Below, piece by piece: positions 1 through 6,191 of a DNA stretch of 7,524 bases. Below the pieces are notes generated by a model. That model was not told where the DNA came from. It searched no databases and saw only the letters and a list, made by a program, of their open reading frames with translations. Each line of letters starts with the position of its first letter. Within the stretch, counting starts at the first letter, position 1. A program made the position numbers and the translations under genes. Source of the DNA: Rhizobacter sp. (GTDB lineage Bacteria; Pseudomonadota; Gammaproteobacteria; Burkholderiales; Burkholderiaceae_C); contig JANXVK010000357.1 in the NCBI GenBank assembly GCA_025351675.1, forward strand, positions 1 through 7,524. The letters are read 5' to 3'.

Positions 1-1
1 C

Positions 2-1357
2 ATCTACGGCAAGGTCGGCAACTCCGGCGTGAGCATCGCGACCCTCGACGACATGAAGGTGCTCTACTCCGGCTTCGACCTGACGAACCCCGCCACGAGC
101 GTGAGCATGACGATCAACGGCCCGGCGCCGACGATCCTCGCGATGTTCATGAACACCGCGATCGACCAGAACCTCGACAAGTTCAAGGCCGACAACGGCC
201 GCGAGCCAAGCGCCGACGAGGCCGCGAAGATCACCGCGTGGGTCAAGGAGAACGTGCGCGGCACGGTTCAGGCCGACATCCTGAAAGAAGACCAGGGCCA
301 GAACACCTGCATCTTCAGCACCGAGTTCTCGCTCAAGGTGATGGGCGACATCGCCGAGTACTTCGTGCACCACAAGGTGCGCAACTTCTACTCGGTGAGC
401 ATCAGCGGCTATCACATCGCCGAAGCCGGCGCGAACCCGATCTCGCAGCTCGCGTTCACGCTCTCGAACGGGTTCACGTTCGTCGAGGCGTACCTCGCGC
501 GCGGCATGCACATCGACGACTTCGCGCCGAACCTGAGCTTCTTCTTCAGCAACGGCATGGACCCGGAGTACACCGTGCTCGGCCGCGTCGCGCGTCGCAT
601 CTGGGCGGTGGCGATGCGCGACCGCTACGGCGCGAACGAGCGCAGCCAGAAGCTGAAGTACCACGTGCAGACCAGCGGTCGCAGCCTGCACGCGCAGGAG
701 ATCCAGTTCAACGACATCCGCACCACGCTGCAGGCGTTGATCGCGATCTACGACAACTGCAACTCGCTGCACACCAATGCTTTCGACGAGGCGATCACCA
801 CGCCGACCGAAGACAGCGTGCGAAGAGCCATGGCGATCCAGCTGATCATCAACCGCGAGTGGGGCCTGGCGAAGAACGAAAACCCGAACCAGGGCAGTTT
901 CATCATCGACGAGCTGACCGAGCTGGTCGAAGAAATGGTACTGCAGGAGTTCGAGAAGATCGCCGAACGCGGCGGCGTACTGGGTGCGATGGAGACCGGC
1001 TACCAGCGCGGCAAGATCCAGGAAGAGTCGATGCACTACGAGATGCAGAAGCACACCGGCGAGTACCCGATCGTCGGCGTCAACACCTTCCGCAACCCGC
1101 ATGGCGACCCGGTCGCCGACACGCTGGAGCTGGCGCGCTCGACCGACGAGGAGAAGCAGAGTCAGCTCAAGCGGCTGGCCGAGTTCCAGAGCCGCCACGC
1201 GAGCGACTCACCTGCGATGCTGGCGCGGCTTCAGCAGGCGGTGATCGCCAACCGCAACGTCTTCGAGGTGCTGATGGACGCCGTGCGCTGCTGCTCGCTC
1301 GGCCAGATCACGAACGCGCTGTTCGAGGTGGGTGGGCAGTACCGGCGGAGCATGTAG
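2..1357 (+). CDS. icmF: Fused isobutyryl-CoA mutase IcmF, C-terminal mutase part (5' end cut by window)
   Basis: This is the catalytic large-subunit region of an adenosylcobalamin-dependent acyl-CoA mutase, which in the IcmF family interconverts isobutyryl-CoA and n-butyryl-CoA in the cytoplasm. The frame is open from base 2 to the TAG at 1355-1357, giving 451 visible residues. The GTG at base 29 is internal, because conserved sequence (IYGKVGNSG) precedes it. Diagnostic segments are [19 protein letters not shown], the catalytic-histidine motif [13 protein letters not shown] (His at 413-415), [16 protein letters not shown] and the C-terminal GGQYRRSM. In the motif [13 protein letters not shown] the second Gln (299-301) sits where methylmalonyl-CoA mutase has its carboxylate-binding Arg (VRNTY), which favours isobutyryl-CoA-type substrates. 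Full IcmF proteins are about 1,090 residues, with an N-terminal B12-binding domain and a central G-protein chaperone domain; both would lie upstream of the window. The gene converges on the ferredoxin with an 18-base gap. Confidence 0.95.
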   Translation: MYGKVGNSGVSIATLDDMKVLYSGFDLTNPATSVSMTINGPAPTILAMFMNTAIDQNLDKFKADNGREPSADEAAKITAWVKENVRGTVQADILKEDQGQNTCIFSTEFSLKVMGDIAEYFVHHKVRNFYSVSISGYHIAEAGANPISQLAFTLSNGFTFVEAYLARGMHIDDFAPNLSFFFSNGMDPEYTVLGRVARRIWAVAMRDRYGANERSQKLKYHVQTSGRSLHAQEIQFNDIRTTLQALIAIYDNCNSLHTNAFDEAITTPTEDSVRRAMAIQLIINREWGLAKNENPNQGSFIIDELTELVEEMVLQEFEKIAERGGVLGAMETGYQRGKIQEESMHYEMQKHTGEYPIVGVNTFRNPHGDPVADTLELARSTDEEKQSQLKRLAEFQSRHASDSPAMLARLQQAVIANRNVFEVLMDAVRCCSLGQITNALFEVGGQYRRSM

Positions 1358-1375
1358 CGTCGGGCGGACGGAGGT

Positions 1376-1696
1376 TCAGGGCGCGACGTCGAGGTCGACC
1401 AGCCGCGCGGCGTCGATCACGAGTGCCGACTCTGCGATCGCCACGCACGGCAGGATGAAGCCCTCGGCCTTCTCGTCCACGCTCAGCCCCGGCCAATCGA
1501 CGCCATAGCGCACGCGACCGCTGACGAGGCGGCAGATGCAGGTGCGACACGTGCCGTTGCGGCACGAGCTCGGGAGGACGAACCCGGCATCGCGCGCCGC
1601 CCGCAGCAGCGCAACGCCGGCCGGCGCCTCGAAGCGGCGGCCCGAGGGTTCGAAGATGATCGTGAAGCACTCCGGCGACGCGTCCACGCCTATCAT
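1376..1696 (-). CDS. Plant-type 2Fe-2S ferredoxin domain protein
   Basis: This encodes a 106-residue soluble electron carrier that is essentially one ferredoxin (fer2) domain. The cluster ligands are visible as C-x4-C-x2-C-x30-C: Cys45, Cys50 and Cys53 in SSCRNGTCRTC, and Cys84 in FILPC. This spacing and the length match plant/XylT-like ferredoxins and the ferredoxin domains of oxygenase reductases. No flavin or NAD domain is attached, so a separate reductase or oxygenase partner must exist elsewhere. Two extra cysteines (10 and 55) are not expected ligands. The ATG at 1694-1696 is preferred because AGGGGAG lies 9 bases upstream of it and the family's N-terminal beta strand follows. The frame stays open far upstream (to 2665), but that extension is antisense to the methyltransferase and shows no family features. 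The gene diverges from the methyltransferase after 25 bases and ends 18 bases from the convergent icmF stop. The partner is unknown. Confidence 0.9.
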   Translation of the reverse strand: MIGVDASPECFTIIFEPSGRRFEAPAGVALLRAARDAGFVLPSSCRNGTCRTCICRLVSGRVRYGVDWPGLSVDEKAEGFILPCVAIAESALVIDAARLVDLDVAP

Positions 1697-1705
1697 TTGC
1701 GATGA

Positions 1706-1712
1706 CTCCCCT
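1706..1712 (-). promoter_or_regulatory. Ribosome binding site of the ferredoxin gene
   Basis: Read on the minus strand this is AGGGGAG, a strong Shine-Dalgarno match, 9 bases before the ATG at 1696. It fixes the ferredoxin start and argues against the long upstream open frame. It lies inside the 25-base divergent gap with the methyltransferase, so any promoter for either gene must overlap the other gene's 5' end. Confidence 0.7.
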
Positions 1713-1721
1713 GCTGCGCCG

Positions 1722-1886
1722 ATGCCCCTGACCCTGACCGAACGATACCTTGCCGGCCACCACGACACGAACCCGGGCGTCACCTCACGGTCGTTCGCAT
1801 CGCTGCCGGTGACGAGCGGCACGGTGTCGTTTGCTTCGACGTACCACGCGCTGCTCGCGACGCTGCCCGACAACGCGGCGCATTGA
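1722..1886 (+). pseudogene. N-terminal segment of the SAM methyltransferase, out of frame with the rest
   Basis: This 54-codon stretch starts at the ATG at 1722 and ends at the TGA at 1884-1886. Its product begins MPLTLTERYLAGHHDTNPG and continues with a FASLPVTSGTVSF segment and a helix ending LLATLPDNAAH. That is what normally precedes motif I in small class I methyltransferases of this kind: an N-terminal helix, an HxxxPGxT-like segment, then a helix leading to the first beta strand. The next frame resumes exactly at motif I (TVLDLACGGGH), so the two pieces look like one protein split by a -1-type frame change near 1860-1886. No ribosome binding site is evident before the ATG. I cannot tell a sequencing indel from a genuine mutation. 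A separate 54-residue leader peptide, translationally coupled through the overlapping TTGA, is possible but less likely. Confidence 0.6.
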
Positions 1887-2554
1887 CCGTGCTCGACCTG
1901 GCCTGCGGCGGTGGCCATCTGCTTGGGCTGCTCGCCGACTCGAATCGCCGACACACGCTGATTGGTATCGACCTCAGCCACGGTGAGCTGGCCGTCGCGC
2001 GCGCACGGCTGGGTGCCCGCGCCTCGTTGCTGCGCGGCAAGGCGCAAGCGCTGGCGCTGCCCGCCGAATCGGTCGATGTGGTGGCCAGCCACCTTGCGCT
2101 GATGTTGATGGACGACGCCGAGGCCGTGATCGCCGAGTTGCGCCGGGTGTTGCGACCCGGCGGCATGCTCGCCGGCGTGGTCGGTGCCCGATCGTGGGCG
2201 AGCCCGGTGCTGGACGCGTTCGTCCGCCTCTATCCGGCAGCATCGCAACGCGCCGAGTTCGCCGGCATGCGCTTTGGCGATCGGCGCTTCCGTTCCGAGA
2301 ACGGCATCGCCGAACTGCTGGCCCCCGGCTTCGATTCGTCGCAGTTCGAGGCGCTGACGCTTGCGCACGAGCGCACCCCGACACAACTCTGGAACTGGTT
2401 CAGCGACATGTACGACACCGACCTGCTGACGCCCGCCGCGCTCTCGGACCTTCGACACGACTACCTGGAAGCGCTGCAACCGATGTGCGGACCGACCGGC
2501 ACGCTGCACTACGACGAGCACTATCGGTTGTTCAGCGCGAGGGCGCGCGCATGA
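1883..2554 (+). CDS. Class I SAM-dependent methyltransferase, catalytic part (frame-split gene)
   Basis: This is a Methyltransf_11/UbiE-like Rossmann-fold enzyme that transfers a methyl group from SAM; the substrate is unknown. Numbering from the only upstream start, TTG at 1883, motif I is VLDLACGGGHLL (residues 3-14). The ribose-binding acidic residue is Asp30 in LIGIDLS, the motif IV region is VDVVASHLALMLMDD (64-78), and the post-motif is RRVLRPGGML (87-96). A C-terminal cap of about 120 residues follows. Starting at TTG would place motif I at the very N-terminus, which is abnormal for the family; the missing 50 or so residues are encoded just upstream in another frame (1722-1886). The intact protein would be about 277 residues. 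The gene ends in TGA (2552-2554) overlapping the ATG of the histidine phosphatase, so the two are probably co-translated. The catalytic domain itself is uninterrupted. Confidence is high for the family and low for the start. Confidence 0.85.
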   Translation: MTVLDLACGGGHLLGLLADSNRRHTLIGIDLSHGELAVARARLGARASLLRGKAQALALPAESVDVVASHLALMLMDDAEAVIAELRRVLRPGGMLAGVVGARSWASPVLDAFVRLYPAASQRAEFAGMRFGDRRFRSENGIAELLAPGFDSSQFEALTLAHERTPTQLWNWFSDMYDTDLLTPAALSDLRHDYLEALQPMCGPTGTLHYDEHYRLFSARARA

Positions 2555-3177
2555 CGTTGCTGCTGATCCGCCACGGCGAGACCGCGCTGAACGTCGCGCG
2601 TGTGCTGCAACCGCCCGACACGCCCTTGAGCACACGCGGCATCGCGCAGGCCGAAGCGCTCGCACAGCGGCTGGTCACGATGAATGTGGGCACGATCGTC
2701 AGCAGCGACCTGCCGCGCGCGCTGCGCACCGCGCAGGCGATCGCGGCAGCCACCGGTGCCGCGATCGAGACCACACCGCTATTGCAGGAGCGCAACTTCG
2801 GCGACTGGCGCGGCCGGCCCTACGACGACATGGCGATCGATCCGCTGACGATGACCGAGGCGCCGCCGAACGGCGAATCGACGGCGGCGTTCGAGTGGCG
2901 CGTTGCCGAAGCGTTCGCGCACCTGGTGGCGCGACACGAGGCGCTGGGAGGTTCCTCGCGAGGCGTGATCGCGGTCGTGACGCACGGGCTGGTGATACGC
3001 GCGTTGCTCGCGGCCCACGTGCAACTCGGCGCGGGCATGCTTCAGCCCACGCACCTCGGCAACACCAGCCTGAGCCTGATCAGCGCGCGCCCGCCGCATC
3101 GGGCCGAACTGCTCAACTGCACCGCCCATCTCGACCGCGGCGCAGGCGACGATGCGCGTGCGTTGTCGGGCGGCTGA
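2551..3177 (+). CDS. Histidine phosphatase family protein (phosphoglycerate mutase-like)
   Basis: This 208-residue cytoplasmic protein belongs to the branch-1 histidine phosphatases, which hydrolyse phosphomonoesters through a phosphohistidine intermediate. The signature LLIRHGET gives Arg7 and the nucleophile His8. Other pocket residues are Arg56 in SSDLPRALRTAQ, the general acid/base Glu80 in LLQERNFGDWRG, and His145 in VVTHGLVIRALL. The length is typical for single-domain members such as CobC, GpmB-like and SixA-related phosphatases, and no signal peptide is present. The substrate cannot be named from sequence. A CobC-like role (alpha-ribazole phosphate, B12 synthesis) would fit the nearby B12-dependent mutase but has no specific motif support. 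The start overlaps the methyltransferase stop as ATGA (2551-2554), the classic sign of translational coupling. The stop lies 6 bases from the convergent NUDIX-MBL stop. Confidence 0.93.
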   Translation: MTLLLIRHGETALNVARVLQPPDTPLSTRGIAQAEALAQRLVTMNVGTIVSSDLPRALRTAQAIAAATGAAIETTPLLQERNFGDWRGRPYDDMAIDPLTMTEAPPNGESTAAFEWRVAEAFAHLVARHEALGGSSRGVIAVVTHGLVIRALLAAHVQLGAGMLQPTHLGNTSLSLISARPPHRAELLNCTAHLDRGAGDDARALSGG

Positions 3178-3183
3178 ACCGGC

Positions 3184-4833
3184 TCAGCGCGCCGCCAGCC
3201 CCCAGCGGCCGTCGACTTCGCGCGCGACGCCGTCGTCGCGGAGCTTGAACAGATGCGCGCGCAGCGAGCGCATCGCCATTGCCAACAACTGCGGCTTGAC
3301 GTCGTCGTAGACCCGCGCGAGCAGCGCGTCGGCGTCGACCGGCCCGAGCTCGCGCAGCGCGTTGACGACCTTCGCCTCGCGTTTGAGTCGGTGCGCGACG
3401 ATCGCCTCCATCGCGCGCTGCGGCTGCGCCATCAGGAAACCGTGGCCGGGCGCGAGCCAGTCGAGATCGAGCTCGGTCAGTGCACGCAGCGAGCCGATGT
3501 AGGCCGACATGTCGCCGTCGGGCGGGTTGATCACGACGGTCGAGAGCTGCATCACGTGGTCGCCGGTGAACAGCAACTTCTCTTCCTCGAGCCGGTAGCA
3601 AAGGTGGTTCGACGCATGGCCGGGCGTGTGGATCGCGTGCAGCGTGGTGGTTTGACCGTCCGGCGCGGGCAGCTCGAAACGCTCGCCGCCTTTCAGGCGC
3701 ACATCGGGCGCGAAGCTCGCGTCCTGCCACTCGGCGTGCGCGGGCATGCGGCCGTACACCGTCGCGCCGGAACGCGCCTTGAGCGGCACGCAAGCGGGCG
3801 AGTGATCGTTGTGCGTGTGGGTCGCGAAGATCCAGCGGATCGGGCCGGGCGCAGCCGCCATGATCGCGTCGACGTGTGCGTCATCGAGCGGGCCTGGGTC
3901 GATCACCGCCCATTCGTTGCTGACCCCGCCGCCGATCAGGTAGGTGTTGGTGCCCGGCCCGGTCATGAGGCTCCCGTTGTTCGCGGTGACTCTGATCAGC
4001 CGCGGCGAGAGTTTCACCGGTGTCGCCACCTGGATGTCGTAGCAGCCACTGCCGTGGCCCGCCGGGTCGATGCGGCCGAGTTCGGCGAAGGCCGGTTCAT
4101 CAGGCAGCACCGGGCGCATGCCCTGCTTGCCGTTCGCGACGCGCGGCATGATCAGCGCGACCTCGCGTGGCGCGCGCGCCCATGCGAGCAGCGCGTCGAC
4201 ATTCTGGTACTGGCCGACGAGTTCGAGTGTCTTCTGCGTCGGCGTCATCAGCTTGAGATCACTCGCACGCGCGAGCGCCTCGGCCGGGCGCAGCCAGAGC
4301 TGCTCGACCATCTCGGTGCCGTCGAATGCCGCCGTCTGCGAGGTCGGCGCGGCGGCGATGAAGAAGCGCGTGTCGAAGCGCTTCGGCCGCGCCAGCGGCG
4401 TGAGCCAGTGGCTCAGGTAGACGAGCCGGTCGAGCGCGAGGGTGAGGCCGAACGCGCGGCACATCTCGCCGAGCGGGCGCTCGTTGCGGTGCAGCGGGCC
4501 GCGCCACGCGGCGAGCTCGGCGTTGCGCAGATTGCCGGTGTCGTCGTCGAGGCTGACGAGCTCGCCGGAGGCGTCGGTCGCGAACAGCAGGCCCGACTCC
4601 TCGAAGCACTCGCGCACCGCGGCGATGTAGTAATCGAGCCCGTTCGCGGGCAGGCCAAGGCGCGCGCTCGCCGCGGTGTCGTCGACGCCGGCGCAGCAGT
4701 CGTGTGCTTGGCGGTCACCGGGGTCGACGATGCCGCCGGGAAACACCCAAGCGCCGCTGTTGTGGTCGCCACGCTCGGCGCGGCGCGACAGCAGCACTTC
4801 GATGCCCGACCTGCGGTCCGCGGCGTCGCGCAC
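3184..4833 (-). CDS. NUDIX hydrolase fused to LACTB2-like metallo-beta-lactamase-fold hydrolase
   Basis: This is a two-enzyme fusion, 549 residues from the GTG at 4833. The N-terminal NUDIX domain (about 1-215) has GAWVFPGGIVDPGD and the box RECFEESGLLF (Arg74, Glu75, Glu78, Glu79). About 38 residues separate the glycines from the RExxEE part, like the NUDT19-type boxes with a long insertion seen in CoA diphosphatases. The MBL domain (about 265-480) has HTHNDH (His339, His341, Asp343, His344), TPGH (His406), TGDH (Asp425) and PGHG (His464), so its dinuclear metal site is complete. A C-terminal winged-helix segment (about 485-549) matches LACTB2-type proteins; human LACTB2 is an endoribonuclease. 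The GTG start drops the first NUDIX beta strand: the same frame reads ERPPRPAATIVVV just upstream. The natural start is probably the ATG at 4920-4922, now out of frame because of a G10 tract (4877-4886). One base more, or two fewer, would give about 578-579 residues. It is probably co-transcribed behind DUF72. Confidence 0.9.
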   Translation of the reverse strand: MRDAADRRSGIEVLLSRRAERGDHNSGAWVFPGGIVDPGDRQAHDCCAGVDDTAASARLGLPANGLDYYIAAVRECFEESGLLFATDASGELVSLDDDTGNLRNAELAAWRGPLHRNERPLGEMCRAFGLTLALDRLVYLSHWLTPLARPKRFDTRFFIAAAPTSQTAAFDGTEMVEQLWLRPAEALARASDLKLMTPTQKTLELVGQYQNVDALLAWARAPREVALIMPRVANGKQGMRPVLPDEPAFAELGRIDPAGHGSGCYDIQVATPVKLSPRLIRVTANNGSLMTGPGTNTYLIGGGVSNEWAVIDPGPLDDAHVDAIMAAAPGPIRWIFATHTHNDHSPACVPLKARSGATVYGRMPAHAEWQDASFAPDVRLKGGERFELPAPDGQTTTLHAIHTPGHASNHLCYRLEEEKLLFTGDHVMQLSTVVINPPDGDMSAYIGSLRALTELDLDWLAPGHGFLMAQPQRAMEAIVAHRLKREAKVVNALRELGPVDADALLARVYDDVKPQLLAMAMRSLRAHLFKLRDDGVAREVDGRWGLAAR

Positions 4834-4876
4834 GACGACGATCGTGGCGGCGGGCCGCGGCGGGCGCTCGGCAGAT

Positions 4877-4886
4877 GGGGGGGGGG
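4877..4886. repeat. G10 homopolymer at the 5' end of the NUDIX-MBL gene
   Basis: Ten consecutive G's on the plus strand (C10 on the coding strand) lie between the likely ATG (4922) and the first in-frame start (GTG 4833) of the NUDIX-MBL gene. With ten bases, translation from ATG 4922 leaves the NUDIX frame and continues in a wrong frame to 4413. With 8 or 11 bases it would read MSQATDSVAPPTPPP, then SAERPPRPAATIVVV, and join the NUDIX domain. Runs of this length are prone to replication slippage and to sequencing error. Confidence 0.9.
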
Positions 4887-4969
4887 TGTCGGCGGTGCGA
4901 CGCTATCGGTGGCCTGTGACATGACTCAAGTATCGCGCGAGCGCGACGCGGGCCGCTGTCACAAAAGCA

Positions 4970-5773
4970 TCAGCCGAGCGCCTTGATCAGCGCCATCGCG
5001 GCGGCCGGCGCCTTCTCTTTCGCGCCGCTGATGAAGTACAGGAACACGTCGCGCGCTGCGGCCGGCGCCGGTGCCGGCTCGATGCGCGGGAGGCCGGCGG
5101 GCTCGGCGCCATCGCGCCAGACGTGCGCGCAGGCGGCGAGCGGGGCCAAGAACTGCGGCGGGCAGCCGTCGGGCTGCGCCGCGTCGGTGCGCATCAGGCG
5201 CGCGTAGACGAACCCGCCGGTGACATCGGCGAACGACGGGTAGTCGTCGGAGTCGGTGAACACCGTCGCCGCGCGGTAGCGGCGCGCGAGCGCGAGGTAG
5301 TCGGGCGTCTTGAAACTGTCGTGTCGCACGTCGAGCACAGGGCGCAGCGGCAGGCCGGCGACCTTTTCCGGAAGCAGCTTCAGAAACGCCTCAAAGTCGT
5401 CCGGCTCGAAACGCTTGGTCGGCGCGAACTGCCAGACGATCGGCCCGAGCTTGTGCGCCAACTCCGCGATGCCCTGGTTCACGAAACGCTCGATCGACTC
5501 GCCCGCTTCCGCCAGCACGCGCCGGTTCGTGGCGAAGCGCGAGGCCTTCAGCGAGAACATGAAGTCGTCCGGCGTCTCGTCACGCCACTTCGCGAACGTG
5601 GCCGGCTTCTGCGAGCTGTAGCAGGTGCCGTTGACCTCGATCGCGGTCAGCTTTCGGCTCGCGTACGCGAGCTCGCGCGCATGCGGCCAACCGGTCGGGA
5701 AGAAGTTGGCGCGCCAGGGCTCGAAGGTCCAGCCGCCGACACCGATGCGGATCTTGTTCGTGGTTTCGCTCAC
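4970..5773 (-). CDS. DUF72 domain-containing protein (YecE family)
   Basis: This 267-residue protein is a full-length DUF72/YecE TIM-barrel-like protein whose biochemical function is not established. Family landmarks are [13 protein letters not shown] (8-20), [13 protein letters not shown] (45-57, the usual EVNxTFY segment), [11 protein letters not shown] (73-83), [10 protein letters not shown] (113-122), the LDVRHDSF strand (147-154), YARLMRT (190-196) and the closing [16 protein letters not shown] (244-259). The start is the GTG at 5771-5773: GGGGAGA lies 7 bases upstream and conserved sequence begins at residue 8. The frame is open further upstream (to 6046), but that part is antisense to sugE. 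A proline/alanine-rich stretch (EPAPAPAAA, 232-240) comes from a GC-rich repeat. It is divergent from sugE across 103 bases. Its stop lies 47 bases before the likely ATG of the NUDIX-MBL gene, so a two-gene transcript is likely. Confidence 0.93.
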   Translation of the reverse strand: MSETTNKIRIGVGGWTFEPWRANFFPTGWPHARELAYASRKLTAIEVNGTCYSSQKPATFAKWRDETPDDFMFSLKASRFATNRRVLAEAGESIERFVNQGIAELAHKLGPIVWQFAPTKRFEPDDFEAFLKLLPEKVAGLPLRPVLDVRHDSFKTPDYLALARRYRAATVFTDSDDYPSFADVTGGFVYARLMRTDAAQPDGCPPQFLAPLAACAHVWRDGAEPAGLPRIEPAPAPAAARDVFLYFISGAKEKAPAAAMALIKALG

Positions 5774-5780
5774 CGTGTGC

Positions 5781-5787
5781 TCTCCCC
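5781..5787 (-). promoter_or_regulatory. Ribosome binding site of the DUF72 gene
   Basis: The minus strand reads GGGGAGA, 7 bases upstream of the GTG at 5773. It decides the GTG start over the longer open frame that would run antisense through sugE. Confidence 0.7.
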
Positions 5788-5800
5788 GACGTTGCGGCCC

Positions 5801-5824
5801 GCGATACCCGCGCATCGCCCGGGT
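5801..5824. repeat. Overlapping small inverted repeats in the DUF72/sugE divergent region
   Basis: Two 5-bp inverted repeats share bases: GCGAT (5801-5805) with ATCGC (5814-5818), and ACCCG (5806-5810) with CGGGT (5820-5824). The two pairings are mutually exclusive in RNA. They sit between two divergent genes, where an operator or leader structure could lie. Such short stems arise often by chance in GC-rich DNA, so no function is claimed. Confidence 0.3.
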
Positions 5825-5863
5825 GGTTGCCGCGCCACAGTCGCGTGTTTCGGCCGGCATCAC

Positions 5864-5869
5864 TAGACT
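5864..5869 (+). promoter_or_regulatory. Possible -10 element for sugE
   Basis: TAGACT matches 4 of 6 positions of the sigma-70 -10 consensus and lies 7 bases before the sugE ATG. If it is used, the transcript would be leaderless or nearly so. No good -35 is found at the right spacing. CGGAG also occurs directly before the ATG, but too close (1 base) for a normal ribosome binding site. This is a weak call. Confidence 0.2.
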
Positions 5870-5876
5870 CCGGAGC

Positions 5877-6191
5877 ATGCCCTGGACACTCCTCTTCTTC
5901 GCCGGCCTCTTTGAGATCGCCTGGGCCATCGGCCTGAAATACACCGACGGCTTCAGCAAGCTCGTGCCGAGCGTGCTGACGGTCGCGGCGATGATCGCCA
6001 GCGTCGTGCTCCTCGGCCTTGCGATGAAGCAGTTGCCGGTCGGCACCGCCTACGCGGTCTGGACCGGCATCGGCACCGTCGGCACCGTGATCCTGGGCAT
6101 CGTGCTGATGGGCGACTCGGCCGCGCCAATGCGGCTGGCGTGCCTCGGGCTGATCATGCTCGGGATCGTCGGGCTCAAGCTGACGGCGTAG
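5877..6191 (+). CDS. sugE: Small multidrug resistance family transporter SugE (Gdx, guanidinium exporter)
   Basis: This encodes a 104-residue, four-helix inner-membrane protein of the SMR family, which acts as a dimer and exchanges cations for protons. Helices are at about 2-20, 30-50, 56-78 and 84-102. The essential membrane glutamate is Glu13 in [18 protein letters not shown]. The SugE/Gdx-type signatures [28 protein letters not shown] and the C-terminal LGIVGLKLT separate it from the EmrE/Qac branch. Gdx members export guanidinium, and some SugE proteins confer tolerance to certain quaternary ammonium compounds. ATG 5877 is chosen because it gives the exact family length. No guanidine riboswitch is recognisable in the 103-base upstream gap. 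The last 17 bases overlap the 3' end of the convergent amidase gene. Confidence 0.95.
   Translation: MPWTLLFFAGLFEIAWAIGLKYTDGFSKLVPSVLTVAAMIASVVLLGLAMKQLPVGTAYAVWTGIGTVGTVILGIVLMGDSAAPMRLACLGLIMLGIVGLKLTA

Noticed and set aside
238..1458. A 406-codon plus-strand frame overlapping icmF
   Set aside because: It is an Arg/His/Pro/Gly-rich shadow frame of a clearly conserved gene.
1376..2665. A 429-codon open frame on the minus strand that includes the ferredoxin at its C-terminus
   Set aside because: The part upstream of 1696 is antisense to the methyltransferase, is Arg/Ala/Gln-rich without recognisable domains, and the ferredoxin has its own good ribosome binding site. It is an open-frame artefact of high GC.
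2551..3177. Naming the histidine phosphatase CobC because a B12-dependent mutase is nearby
   Set aside because: Only general family motifs are visible. The mutase lies in a different transcription unit and no other cobalamin gene is in the window.
3173..3188. A GCTGA / TCAGC inverted repeat between the convergent phosphatase and NUDIX-MBL stops, considered as a terminator
   Set aside because: The stem is only 5 bp, consists mostly of the two TGA stop codons facing each other, and has no T-tract on either side.
3253..4986. A 577-codon open frame on the plus strand
   Set aside because: It is exactly antisense to the NUDIX-MBL gene, with Arg/Val/Glu-rich composition typical of GC-rich shadow frames and no domain.
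5060..5080. A GC-rich near-palindrome of GCCGGC/GCGCCGG units in the DUF72 gene
   Set aside because: It simply encodes the Pro/Ala-rich linker (EPAPAPAAA) of DUF72. There is no sign of a mobile or regulatory repeat.
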